Assembly (NCBI GenBank): GCA_963575745.1
Contig: CAUYUJ010022059.1
Location: 486,323 to 550,322, forward strand
From: Prorocentrum cordatum
Lineage: Eukaryota; Sar; Dinophyceae; Prorocentrales; Prorocentraceae
Length of the DNA: 64,000 nt
Direction: 5' to 3'
Position 1 is the stretch's first letter. The number at the start of each line of letters is the position of its first letter. Of the stretch, positions 1-10,665 are shown piece by piece. A model generated the notes under the pieces. It did no database searches. It saw nothing but the letters and a program-made list of their open reading frames with translations, and had not been told where the DNA came from. Both the position numbers and the translations under genes were made by a program.

Positions 1-18
1 GGCTGCCCGGGGAACCAG

Positions 19-276
19 GTGGCCCCCTTCGCCGCCATCGCGGCGGGGTCGCCGCGCATCGACCTGAGCGGGCTGAACGTTGAGGGGCCGGGGCCCCCCG
101 GCGGCAGGAGCGGGCTGTTATTCGAGCAGCCGGGGGCCTTCATCGCGATAGAGCAGGCGTGCGAGATCGAGCGCAAGCGCAGGCTTGTGGAGGACGTTGC
201 TGGGGCGCGCTCGAAGGATGTGGCGGCGTTGTCACAGCAGCTGGGAGCCAAGCCGCACAAGATCGAAGCGATGGTC
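19..276 (+). CDS. partial exon of an unidentified protein
   Basis: An open frame follows an AG acceptor (AACCAG) and begins with GTGGCCCCCTTC. The translated segment mixes hydrophobic residues with a charged helix-like stretch (IEQACEIERKRRLVEDV, then KDVAALSQQLG), which looks like real protein rather than repeat translation. At about 277 the sequence turns into the CGACCTCC minisatellite, so the coding signal is cut off or an intron starts there. No family recognised. The upstream part lies outside the window. Confidence 0.4.
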
Positions 277-640
277 GGGCCCCACCTCCACTTGTCGACC
301 TCCAGCGTCCAGCAGCGCAGCGCCCCGACCTCCGCTCTCCAGCAGCACGTGACCCCCCCCCGCCTCCACCTCCACGCGTCGACCTCCAGCGCCCAGCAGC
401 TAAACACTCCGACGCCCAGCCTCTAGCGTCCGACTTCCCACCTCCACCCCCGCCTCTGCCGATCGACCTCCGGCGCCCGGCAGCGCGGCACTCCGACCTC
501 CGTCTTTCAGCAGCGCGCGAGTTTCCACCTCCACCTCCGCGCGTCGACCTCCAGCGTCCAGCAGTCCGACCTCAACCCTCCAGCATCCGTTTGTCCACTT
601 CCACTTCCACCTGTCGACTTCCAGCGCCCAGCAAAACTAC
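277..640 (+). repeat. ~80-bp minisatellite, left block
   Basis: The core GTCGACCTCCAGCGCCCAGC recurs at about 293, 376, 460, 541 and 613, a spacing of 72-84 bp, with variants of CCGACCTCCGCTCTCCAGC between. The same family reappears at 2740-2830 and 6455-6880, on both sides of the satellite and LINE. Open frames through it are Pro/Ser-rich translations of the repeat and are not called as genes. Confidence 0.85.
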
Positions 641-719
641 GGCCCTCTCACGATTAGGAAAACTTCAACGCGACAAGAGGAAACTGGAGCACGACAAGGT
701 ACAGCTTTTTCACGACAAG

Positions 720-1655
720 CAATTTTCGCCACCCACTTTCGCCGCCCACTTTCGCCGCCCACTTGCGCCGCCCACTTTCGCCGCCCACTTTCGCCGCTCA
801 CTTTCGCCACCCACTTTCGCCGCCCACTTTCGCCGCCGACTTTTGCCGCCCACTTTCGCCGCCCACTTTCGCCGCCCACTTTCGCCGCCCATTTTCGCCG
901 CCCACTTTCGCCGCCCACTTTCGCCGCCCACTTTCGCCGCCCACTTTCGCCGCCCACTTTCGCAGCCCACTATTGCCGCCCGCTTTCGCCGCCCACTTTC
1001 GCCGCCCACTCTCGCCGCCCACTCTCGCCGCCCACGTTCGCCGCCCACTTTCGCGACCCACTTTCGCCGCCCACATTCGCCGCCCACTTTCGCCGTCCAC
1101 TTTCGCCGCCCACGTTCGACGCCCACTTTCGCCGCCCTCTTTCGCCGCCCACACTCTCGCCGCCCACTTTCGCCACCCGCTTTCGCCGCCCACTTTCGCC
1201 GCCCACTTTCGCCGCCCACTTTCGCCGCCCGCGTGCGCCGCCCACTTTCGCCGCCCACTTTCGCCGCCCACTTTCGCCGCCCACTCTCGCCGCCCACTTT
1301 CGCCGCCCACTTTCGCCGCCCACTTTCGCCGCCCACTTTCGCAGCCCACTTTCGCAACCCGCTTTCGCAGCCACTTTCGCAGCCCATTTTCGCCGCCCAC
1401 TTTCGCCGCCCACTTTCGCAACCCACTTTCGCAGCCACTTTCGCCGCCCACTTTCGCCGCCCACTCTCGCCGCCCACTTTTGCCGCCCACTCTCCGCTCT
1501 CGCCGCGCACTTTCGCAGCCCACTTCCTCCGCCCGCTTTCGTCGCCCACTTCCGCGGCCCACTTGCGCCGCCCACTTCCGCGGCCCACTTTCGCCGCCCA
1601 CTGTCGCCGCCCGCTTTCGCCGTCCACTTTCGCCGCCCACTTTCGCCGCCCACTT
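720..1655 (+). repeat. 13-bp satellite, forward half of inverted array
   Basis: Near-perfect tandem copies of the 13-mer ACTTTCGCCGCCC with scattered point changes. Since 13 is not a multiple of 3, all three frames stay open and translate to the same 13-residue period (PPTFAAHFRRPLS). The long ORFs here are therefore repeat artefacts. The array reverses at about 1655. Confidence 0.95.
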
Positions 1656-2690
1656 TGCGGGCGGCGAACGGAAGTGGGCGGCGAACTTAAATGGGCGGCG
1701 AACGAAAGTGGGCGGCGAATGAATGCGGGCGGCGAACGAGAGTGGGCGGCGAGCGAGAGTGGGCGGCGAACGAACGTGGGCCGCGAACGAACGTGGGCGG
1801 CGTCCGAAAATTGGCGGCGAACGAAGGCGGGCGGCGAACGAAGGCGGGCGGCGAACGAAAGTGGGCGGCGAACGACAGTGGGCGTCGAACAAAAGTGGGC
1901 GGCAAACGAAAGTGGGCGGCGCACGAAAGCGCGCGGCGAACGAAAGCGGGCGGCGAACGCAGCCGGGCGGCGAAAGCGGGCGGCGAACGAATGTGGGCGG
2001 CGAACGAAAGTGGGTAGCGAACGAAAGTGGGCGGCGAATGAAAGTGGGCGGCGAACGAAAGCGGGCGGCGAAAGTGGGCAGCGAAAGCGGGCGGCGAGAG
2101 CGTGGGCGGCGAGGGCGCGGGCGGCGAAAGTAGGCGGCGAACGCGGGTGGCGAAAGTGGGCGGCGAAAGTGGGCGGCGAAAGTGGGCGGCGAGAGTGAGT
2201 GGCGAAAGTGGGCGGCAAAAGTGGGCGGCGAAAGTGTGCGGCGAAAGTGGGCGGCGAGAGTGGGCGGCGAGAGTGGGCGGCGAAAGTGGGCGGCGAGAGC
2301 GGGCCGCGGAAGTGGGCGGCGGAAGTGGGCTGCGAAAGTGGGCGACGAGAGCGCGGGCGGCGAAAGTGGGCGGCGAAAGTGGGCGGCTAACGCGGGCGGC
2401 GAAAGCGGGCGGCGAGAGTGGGCGGCGAAGGTGGGCGACGAGAGCGAGTGGCGAATGTGGGCGGCGAGAGCGGGCGGCGAAAGTTGGCGGCGAAAGTGGG
2501 CGGCGAAAGTGGGCGGCGAACGCGGGCGGCGAAAGCGGGCGGCGAAAGTGGGCGGCGAAGGTGAGCGGCGAAAGTGGGCGGCGAAAGTGGGCGGCGAGAG
2601 TGGGCGGCGAAAGTGGGCGGCGAAAGTGGGCGGCGAAAGTGGGCGGCGAAAGTTGGGGGCGTAAGCGGGCGGCGAACGTGGGCTTGCTTG
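1656..2690 (-). repeat. inverted half of the array: 17-bp then 13-bp units
   Basis: From 1656 the repeat is the reverse complement of the first half (GGGCGGCGAAAGT). To about 2060 most units carry a 4-bp insertion giving the 17-mer GGGCGGCGAACGAAAGT; from there to 2690 the plain 13-mer returns. The two halves can pair over roughly 900 bp. Confidence 0.95.
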
Positions 2691-2739
2691 TCGTGAAGAT
2701 GTCTCCTCATTGTCGCGAAGCTGCTTGTCGCGAAACCAT

Positions 2740-2863
2740 CCCGGCCGCGCGTCCAGCAGCGAGGCGCGCCGACCTCCACCCTCCAGAAGCATGTGATTTC
2801 CCAGCCCCACCTCCACCGCCAGCTCAACATCCACATCAGAGCTTTTTTTTTTTGGGGGGGGGG
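2740..2863 (+). repeat. minisatellite fragment ending in T11-G10
   Basis: GCGTCCAGCAG, GCCGACCTCCACCCTCC and GCATGTGATTTCC match the ~80-bp minisatellite. It ends in eleven T (2843-2853) directly followed by ten G (2854-2863), just before the LINE. Confidence 0.7.
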
Positions 2864-2959
2864 CGCGGGGCGCTCAGGCACGTGAGTGGCGACGTTCCTG
2901 TGGGCGTCTCAACGCATTGGCCCCGCTGCAACGTCCAAGGAGAACAACGAAGCATCAAC

Positions 2960-3990
2960 AATTAGCCAGCAGACGCGCGCATCGCACGCTGAGAGACCGG
3001 CGCAGCCCTACCTAAATTTCACGAAGGACAGTGAGAACACGTTCACAATCATACATCAACGCGCCAGGAGCCTGACAACAGACGACCTCATCGATGCGTT
3101 TTTGCACGAACTTGCCAACATACGTCGGGGCGCAGTTGCCATCGACGAGACGCGGGGGACAGTGAAGGAAGAACTTTGAATTGCCAAAGATGGTAATCAT
3201 GCGTTCGCAGCTGCCAGACGCCGAACGAGGTCACGAGGAGTTGCATTTTTGATTCATATTCGCCACGATCACCATCACGCGCCTCGCGCCAATCAACGAG
3301 AGGATTGCTTACATTGGTTTAGAATTACCCGAAAGGCCCCTGCGAATTATAACGTCGCACTTCCACGTGGAGGATGCAGCGACAATCGCGCGCAGCACGC
3401 GCGCGGCATGCTCAGTGCATTGCGCGAGGACGCAGCGCCACAAGAAGGGCTGATAATGCTGACTTGCGACTTCAATGCGCAGGTTGGGATTCAGGAGAAG
3501 AATGGCGACGATGCGCGCGGCGACGGTGATCGCGACAGATCTCGCAGCATGACTGGGATGTTCGGGATAGGCAAACGCAGCGCCAGCGGGGTATTTTTAC
3601 GAGCTTGGACAATCGAGGAGAGGCTGGCGATCGCGAACATGCAGTTTTACACGCGAGCGCACCACGTCATCACATATAGTAACAACGGTTCGGGCGATAT
3701 ACGCTCACATATTGACTGCATCCTGGTCGGCCGGGCGTGCCGCAACGTTGTCTTAGACGCTCATGCGTCCGCGTGCCCAGACCTGGGATCCGACCGCCAA
3801 GCTGTTCATGTACAACTCGATTTGTCTTCCATTTCGAGAAGGCGGCGACTCGGCGACGAAGGCGTGAGAGAACACGACCAGCAACAGCCGGGCGACCACC
3901 AACCAACGACCCAGTTTTGCAGCAACATCTCGAAGAGGCATTGCAGACGCACTCACGCGCGTCGACAATCTGCGGAAGGCGCACAGACAT
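2960..3990 (+). pseudogene. LINE-1-like copy, APE endonuclease domain (decayed)
   Basis: Apurinic/apyrimidinic-type endonuclease of a non-LTR retrotransposon, which nicks target DNA. Recognisable parts in order: an N-terminal segment near 3030-3130 (FTIIHQRARSLTTDD), CDFNAQVG near 3465-3485 (the GDFN-type motif), HIDCIL near 3708-3725 (catalytic Asp strand) and GSDRQAVHVQL near 3787-3820 (the SDH motif with His replaced by Arg). A stop after the N-terminal segment and a frame change before 3249 break it. The reverse transcriptase follows downstream on the same strand. Confidence 0.75.
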
Positions 3991-4555
3991 GAAACGAGCA
4001 ATGCAGATTGCAACACAAGCTCACGAGACCCAGGCTGCCCACCCCGACGACTCCCATCGAGCGACCGACCAAGAGCAAACCAAGCAGCTGCGCGACCTCA
4101 TCGCACAACGGACAAAGCACCGCGAGAGGACACTGCGACCCGCAAAGCTACCAGCAAGAAGATAGCCAAGGAATTCCGGTCTCTAAACGGGCTCGACGGC
4201 AAGACAAAAGCAGGGGCATCATCGTCAATTTCACAGACCTTAGGAAGATAGCGGGGATCAAAACAACGAAGCACAAAGGAATAATGGCATCAATGGCAGG
4301 GCGAGACGGCAACGGCGAGACCGACCGACAAAGAGTCGCTGATATTTTTTCAACGTCCTACGAACAACGTTGCCGACAAGCCGACTCCAACCATGGGCGT
4401 TCGCCGCAGGGCTGCCGCTCCCCTGTCCTTTGCCGCGAAGACCTGTAGGCCGAAGTGAAGCCGGACCAAAAATCATATTTTGCTAAGGAGGAGGTACACC
4501 AAGCTATCAAAGAGCGCAAAAAAAATGAAAATGCAAAGACGCAGCGGGAATCACT
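3991..4555 (+). pseudogene. LINE-1-like copy, linker between EN and RT
   Basis: Frame-broken stretch between endonuclease and reverse transcriptase. Short peptides such as QLRDLIAQRTKHRER (about 4085-4130) and RQRVADIFSTSYEQ (about 4329-4370) resemble the charged linker that precedes RT in dinoflagellate LINEs. No single frame covers it. Confidence 0.5.
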
Positions 4556-5480
4556 GCAGAAATGTTGAAGGCTGGCGGGCCGCGTGTTGGACAGCACCTA
4601 CAATGCTTACTCAACGACATCACTCACCCAGAACAGTTACCGCCAGAACAGTGGAGGCGCGCCAGCATCATTGTGATTTTCAAATCAGGAGACGCAGAAC
4701 TAACACAAAACTACAGACCAATCGCAATTATCCCCCTCCTGCACAAGCTTATGTCTCGACTCCTGCACAATTGACTGGGTTCATTGTTAGACGAGCAGCA
4801 AAGCGTAGACCAAGTGGGCTTCAGACATGGTTACAGCACCGACGATTACTCATTCACGACGGCTCTCTTACGCAACTAGTTAGAAGAATGGTAGTAATTA
4901 TTCTGGGTAACAGCGGACGACTTTGAGAAAGTACTCGGTTGTGTCAACCACAGCGCAGTACGGGGCTCACTCAGAGAGCAGCAGGTGCCAGCATCCTACA
5001 CGCACCTCCTGAAACAATTCTACGCCGACCAGACCGCTACAGCACGGGCGGGCAACGCGAGCAGACATTGCAACATCAAGCGAGCTGTGAAACCAGGAGA
5101 CCCATTGAGCTCCCTACTTTTCAACGCACTACTTGAAAGCATTTCCGACGCTTGAAGGACACATGGCGCAGCGCGCAGTTTGGCGCGCAGATGGGTTTCA
5201 CCGCAGACGCCCCCATCACCAACCTCCGCTTTGCAGGCGACGTCTCATTGCGTGCGCCAAGTTTGCGCGAGCTGAAATGTTTACTGCGCGACCTCAATCT
5301 CCACTCGAACCAACGCGGCCTTGAGTTGCGCCCAGGCAAAACGAACATGCTGACCAACGTCGCCCGGCGGCAAGGCAGAACTATCCAGGCCACTAACATC
5401 GAAGGTGATAGCGTCGAGATTTTGGACGCAACGCAGAGCGCGAAGTATTGGAGCAGGAAGCTTACGTGCCATGACTTCCA
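4556..5480 (+). pseudogene. LINE-1-like copy, reverse transcriptase domain (decayed)
   Basis: RNA-directed DNA polymerase remnant read across three frames. LPPEQWRRASIIVIFKSGD and NYRPIAIIP (about 4640-4740) are the first conserved blocks. DQVGFRHG (about 4808) is the block before the palm. DDFEKVLGCVNH (about 4917) stands where motif A is expected. KPGDPLSSLLFN (about 5093-5130) is motif B, and NLRFAGDVSLRA (about 5221-5255) is motif C with the FADD pair changed to AGDV. Loss of one catalytic Asp and several frameshifts mark it as dead. Confidence 0.8.
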
Positions 5481-6330
5481 CACCACGGAGCTCGACAACA
5501 TTATTCGCGTCGGGCTGGTGCCGATTCAACCAAATGACGCGCATGGACATGCAAACACTACCCTCTCGCAAGTCGCTTACGCCTCTTCAACGCGGCCGCA
5601 ACTCCCAGCGTCGTGCGCGGACGCAGCTCGTGGGCCCTAACCAGAAACATGCCTGCACCACGGCAGCGTACGCAGCGGCAGATGATCCGAATCATCGCGG
5701 GCACTGGCAGACGACGCGCGCGAGGGAATCACTGGAACGACGACGAGAAAGACCTCCATTCTAGCAGCGACCAATAGGAGGAGGGAGATGGAGCAGCGCG
5801 CGCAGAGCTCGACGGAGACTTCGCCGAGAGAAACCAGACAATGACGACAACGCTAACAGCGGCGACTTCGGCAACGACGGGAACGCTAAAAGCAGCGACG
5901 ACGACGACGACTGCAGCGCCTGCAGCAACGACGGCGACGCCAACAGCAACGACGGATTAGAGCCATGGGTGGTCTTCATCCGACGAGCGGCGCACGCGGC
6001 CGACGCCCGTGCCAGACGCGCGAATGTCGACGATTGGGCTTCGCACTACTTTTTAAAAGCAAAATGGAGATGGGCGAAGCGGTTTGCCAATTTACCCGCC
6101 GACCGCTGGGCGCGACGCGCCGCCGCTTGCCAACCTCCGCTGCGCGACAGATGACCCGCGCATCGAAAACAGGGCGGACAGCGGAAGCGTTGGGGCCGCG
6201 AGATCGTCAAATTTTTGGGCACCATGGATATGATTGACCACAACGAGAGACTCCGCGATGATACTGGCTGCGAATGGTGGTTTGCATTGGCGCACGACAG
6301 CTGCACTTGGCAGGGCTCGGAGGGCAAATT
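5481..6330 (+). pseudogene. LINE-1-like copy, C-terminal region (decayed)
   Basis: Continuation after the RT. QRQMIRIIAGTGRRRA (about 5677-5725) and, in another frame, EPWVVFIRRA with DDWASHYFLKAKWRWA and ADRWARRA (about 5960-6120) form the conserved Trp-rich tail of this dinoflagellate LINE type. The tail runs on to FLGTMDMIDHNERLRDD near 6210-6260. Function of the tail is unknown. The minisatellite resumes after about 6455. Confidence 0.65.
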
Positions 6331-6454
6331 TGCACGATGTGCCGCCGACCAGCAAAGCGCGGACGGCGCGAACAGAGACGCCCGGCCCGTTCGCCAATAT
6401 GTGAAAGCGAACCAGAGCGAGCTGGACATGCACACCAATTTCAAGCTTTTGACC

Positions 6455-6880
6455 TCCACCTTCCGACCCCCAACTCTCGCGTCCACATCCTGACCCCCAG
6501 CGCGCGACATCCGATTTGTCTGTTCCACTTCCACCTGTCGACCTCCAGCTTCTTCCAGCCCACCGCTCCCGCCTCCAGCATCCAGCGTTCCGACTTCCAC
6601 TTCCACCTCCACCCGTCGACCTCCAGCGCCCAGCAGCGCAGCGCTCCGACCTCCGCCCTCCGGCAGCACGTGACTTTCCACCTGCGCCTCCACCCATCGA
6701 CCTCCAGCGCCCAGCAGCTCAGCACTCCTACCTCCGCCCTCCAGCATCCGACTTTCCACCTCCACTTCCACCTGCCGACCGCCCAGCACTCCGACTCCAG
6801 CATCCGGCTTCCGACCGTCCGGTCCCACCTGCACCGCTTGACTTCCAGCGCCCCCCAGCTCATAATTCAGCGCCCCGACT
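6455..6880 (+). repeat. ~80-bp minisatellite, right block
   Basis: Same family as 277-640: GTCGACCTCCAGC-type cores at about 6535, 6614, 6696, 6771 and 6835, spacing 64-82 bp. Its position just past the LINE suggests either that the LINE inserted into a longer minisatellite or that the minisatellite belongs to the element's flanks. Confidence 0.85.
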
Positions 6881-6990
6881 TCGGCAAACAAGGACTGCGA
6901 GCACTGAGGGCCCCGGCCCCCCCGCGCAGGCCCTGAGGGGCCCCGCTCCCGGCGGAGCCGCGCGCTCGCCTCGCCTCGCCTCGCTGATCC
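6881..6990. other. GC-rich junction between minisatellite and Copia-like element
   Basis: Holds GAGGGCCCCGGCCCCCC and a CTCGCCTCGCCTCGCCTCG run. A similar GGGGCCGGGGCCCCCC block lies at about 90-105, inside the first exon fragment. No gene seen. This is where the minus-strand Copia-like sequence stops being recognisable. Confidence 0.4.
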
Positions 6991-7640
6991 TGTTCTATCG
7001 TACATATGCAGGCAGTGCCTTCTGCCCCATAGTTATGGGAGCCAGGATTTACGTCGTTCTCATAACGTGCCACTGCGCAATCGTCAGCATAAGCCACCGG
7101 AGGTATATCGTGAATACGCTTAGGTAACCCAGCAGCAACTATTGTCTCGATGCGGGAGATTTCCGGATATTGTACAGCTAAGTGAACTTTGGGAGACAGT
7201 CGGTTCGCAGTGGTCATCTGAAGCGTTCCCTGCTTGGTCGGAAAATAGCAAAACGTCGTGGCAGGTTTCCCCGCGGGTAGGCCGGGCCGGCAACAAATGT
7301 CAACGCTGTCCGCAATGCAGTCTTGTCAGGGCCAACCCCTCGGGCTATCAAAGCTTCGATATATAGCGAATGTCGCGCGTCGCCGCATTGGACATGCACA
7401 TCGCGGTTTCCCATTCGAATAATGACTTGACCCCGGTCGGGATCATTCCGCACAGCCGGGAGAAGGCCATTCCAGCCTCCCCAGTCGCCCTTCGCAGTTG
7501 CGAGACGATGGTAGTCGACCAGATCTCCTTCACCGTGGTACGGTTGACCGGTAATGATTGTCTTAGTACGTAATGCACGATTGGTCTTAGCTACTGCAGT
7601 AGCTTGTGTGATAGCTTCAATGCAGACCCGGCGTATCACC
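6991..7640 (-). pseudogene. Copia-like polyprotein: integrase C-terminal region
   Basis: Minus-strand segment downstream of the integrase core. Peptides IRRVCIEAITQATAV, TNRALRTKTIITGQ, EGDLVDYHR, DWGGWNGL and RGQVIIRMGNRDVHVQ have the character of the strand-rich C-terminal domain of Copia integrases. A further piece (KVHLAVQYPEI, PPVAYADDCAVARYEND) continues to about 7000 in another frame. The left end abuts the minisatellite block, so the reverse transcriptase expected beyond it is absent. Confidence 0.65.
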
Positions 7641-8208
7641 TGTTATCGAGAATGATCGGATGTCTCTGTCTGCTTTTCGTGGCCCAGAACAGGCGCGTGA
7701 TCTGCCATTTATGGCATCAATTGTCGTGGCGTGTTGTCAGCGCGCGCGTATCCTCAGCTCAGTGCTCTTTGCTTTGAGGACCGCCTTTCCGGTGTCTGTC
7801 GCTAGTGAGGGCACCCTCCCCATCGGAGTAGAGTACCTCAGCAGGTCCGAACTGCATCCAGCACTGTTGACACGCATCTAAGATACTGGCCATGGTTTTA
7901 TCTGCTATTTCCATTCCCGTAGCATATCGACTGCAGCGGTCAATGCTATGAAGGAAATTATGTTCTTGTGTGTAGAACATCAGGTCGCATTCGACTTCCT
8001 CGTTGGAGTTGCCAGGTAGTGCAGTAGATTGCATAACCGTACGCCCTGGATTATCCCAAGATCTGCGCTCCGGACATGTGTCACGGACGCTTTTGATCAG
8101 GTTAAGCCTGGCGCTGTCCAGACCTGCTTTGGTTAAGATGGGTTTCGCACAAAGCTCTTTAGCATGGGCCCATCGCAAGTGTAGTTTCCGCAACTCGCGT
8201 GTTACCAC
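7641..8208 (-). pseudogene. Copia-like polyprotein: integrase core (rve)
   Basis: DDE integrase that would insert the element cDNA. In order on the minus strand: LHLRWAHA with DTCPERRSW (degenerate His/Cys zinc-binding segment), VECDLMFY (first Asp), IDRCSRYATG, then FGPAEVLYSDGEGAL (second Asp). Past the stop near 7759 the frame-shifted remainder includes KAVLKAK and ELRIRARQHAT, where the third acidic residue is expected. Frame changes show it is inactive. Confidence 0.8.
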
Positions 8209-8229
8209 GCTTGCGTCATGACTTCGTAA

Positions 8230-9460
8230 GTTTTGTGGGCTGATTTGGACATCGAACCTTGACCAGTTTGGGAATCATGGGCGTGCAGCAGGGTTACCCG
8301 CGGGTTGTGGTGGAGGTGGATCTCCCCCCTGCTGTCGGCCACGTTTGGTTCTGATCTGTGGCAGTCGTCTGTGATCGTCCGAGCTACCGGCTCCGCTCGA
8401 GGCAGGTTGCCCCGCAGCAGGTTCAGCAGCATGTCTGCCTACTGCAGTGTCGCGGCTGCTGGCGCCAGCTGTTCGACCAGCCCTGGAGCCAGGTCTTGGC
8501 GCTCGTAGCCGCGCGAGTGCTCGTGCGGCCAGCGCCTCGGGCGGTGGCGCTGCCGGTTCGGCGGGTGCCGGAGGTTCCTGTCCGCGGTCGTCGGGCAGCT
8601 TCCACGGCTTGGCGCGCGTGGAGTTGCCAGGTGCCCGTAGGTGACCAGTCGGTGACCAGATTTGTTCTGGCCGCAATTCTTCTTGCAGCTAGGACATTCC
8701 CAGATGTGATCCTCCTTGTCGCACCACCTTGCAATTTTTAAGGTCTCTGCCATGTGAAAGGGGAATGCGCGTTCACGTTATCCGCGCACGCAGGACATTA
8801 CAATATTCCAGAGGGCGGTCGTGTGATCGAGCCGTCGGGCTGTCGAGGGATAGCTGGGCCGCCCACGCCAAATCTTCGCGCGCCGGTGACAGGGGCGGAG
8901 GAATAATAAGGATGGCCATGGAAAGGATCGCGGTTTACTAGGAATAGATCGCGTGCGATCTGGGCTGCATCGACAACGAGAGACTGCACCTTCGAATTAC
9001 ATTATGCAGCCAGGGATAATTCTTTATTGTGCACCGAGGCATGTTGATCATGGCACGTTCGCCGTTTCCGCTCAACAGGTGCAAGTAAGAGACGGTGGTT
9101 AGACAGTATCTCAATAGGTTTCCGTATCAATACCCCATGGGAGTCACGTAGACCAGTAGTACATTTATCCATATTTACATTGCAAGTGCCCTTGCATGTG
9201 GCCAATGTTGTCCATGGCGGTATTTGGTCCACCCAAGTTTCCGCCAGTTGTTCTCGTAGATAAAACCGTCGAAGGTCGTTTTGACGCATGGCAACCATCT
9301 CGCAAAACTTGCGATGTGGAAGGTATCCCTCGCGGTGTTTCATGCCAGGTGTCATAGTTGTCTTGGGAATTGAAGTAAGAAGGCAGCCCAGTCGTTTTGC
9401 TCTTGGGTTGTAATGCTGCAACACTGACGAAGCACACGCCTAAATAATGCATCACTGCAT
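8230..9460 (-). pseudogene. Copia-like polyprotein: Cys/His modules before integrase
   Basis: Two pieces are readable. One (about 9002-9424) has FCEMVAMRQNDLRRFYLREQ, NVNMDKCTTGLRDSHG, IRKPIEILSNHRLL and CHDQHASV, with spaced Cys and His suggesting metal binding. The other (about 8439-8753) has WCDKEDHIWECPSCKKNCG, a Cys-rich knuckle. Between them lie Pro/Ala-rich sequence and three copies of the 14-bp palindrome. Frame breaks throughout. Function unknown. Confidence 0.55.
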
Positions 9461-9791
9461 CCTTGACGTCCTTGTTTCCAAGGTCAATCTATGAACCTTT
9501 GTCTAGGTTTCCTCCTGATAAACCTCGGCTGAAAGCTAACTGCGATATTCCACCGCTTCCCCCGCGCAGTTCCAACATATCTACCTCGCTGTGTCGTCCG
9601 TAACACAAAGTCGGGATTATGGAGAACACGTCGGCATGTGCACCCGCAGGTAACCCCGCAGTTATCGCGATGAAGGCTTCTCCTTCGTCATCCCTGTCGG
9701 TGTCGGAGTCGAGGGGGACGTCGGTGTAGTAAGCACCGCATCGGAGACCTTTTTGGTCGTCACCGCAGTCATCATTGCCGTCTTCGACTAC
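9461..9791. other. no gene seen
   Basis: No open frame of convincing composition on either strand. Contains one copy of the 14-bp palindrome (9646-9659). Probably eroded Copia-like sequence. Confidence 0.5.
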
Positions 9792-10650
9792 TTAGGGTAT
9801 CTTGCGTGGCTTGATTCCCGCTTCTTTGTCGGCTTGTTGCTTTTCCTTTTGTTTGATCCTGGCATCTGTCGGTAGTGCTGTGTGTTGTTCTGCGTCGGTG
9901 AACTGAATGTCGGAAATTCGGGAATAGGGGGGGCATGCGGCCGCGCTCAGATGATGGGGGGGAAGACGATCGCCATCGACGAACGCAATTCGCCTTGGGC
10001 GAGGTCGCTGGCCCTCTTGTCCGATAAGGACCAGTGCCGGAGGTTCCCAGTACAGTCGAGTACGAAAATTTGTCACACCATTCGGTAGCCGCGCATTGTA
10101 GTTGCACCCGGTATGTTGGTCTTGAATCTTGATATCATGCAGAACAGTATTGTCGCCAAGATTTATCGTCGCCCTGCTCACGACATGGTCCCATTCAGTG
10201 CCATTCTTAGGAGACTGAACGTAAGTTTGAGCTCCTTTATCCACCCTTGCGTGGATATTCAGGTGCACGGCACTTGTGTGATATCTCTTTGTGTTATGCA
10301 GATCTGTTTGGTCAGTTAGCCTTGCAGTCAGATAGCAAGCGTTCTGTTGTGCCACTCTGCCTTCTGAGCGCTTGGGCCATGCCAGCCTAGCTCATGATCA
10401 GCATGTTGTGCGGGTCCCCCTGCAGCTTGGCATGTGCATCTCCGCAAGTTAGTTGGAATGCGCGCGTAGGTGGTCGCCCCTTGCAGGTAAGAGCCGCTGG
10501 GCATTTCACTTGAGCGGTCAAACTTCAGACCTACGTGGCAACATCGCATACGCAGGACCTGCAAGCCTGAATCTTCAATGGCATCTCGCATGGGACCTTG
10601 CTTCCAGAAGGAACCTGGAGCTCCTACAAGTACTATCGACATACGTCAAG
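9792..10650 (-). pseudogene. Copia-like polyprotein: second Cys/His module region
   Basis: Minus-strand reading gives LRMRCCHVGLKFD, PSGSYLQGATTYAR, LRRCTCQA and AQHADHELGWHG near 10390-10560, then in another frame EWDHVVSRATINLGDN and a charged Lys/Gln-rich tail. The Cys/His spacing recalls the module at 9002-9424, so the element carries either two diverged copies of this module or a tandem fragment. No biochemical role can be assigned. Confidence 0.5.
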
Positions 10651-10665
10651 CCCGAGCTTTAGTCA

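Noticed and set aside
159-2834. Long open frames up to 679 codons on both strands
   Set aside because: They translate the 13/17-bp satellite, whose unit length keeps every frame open; composition is pure repeat.
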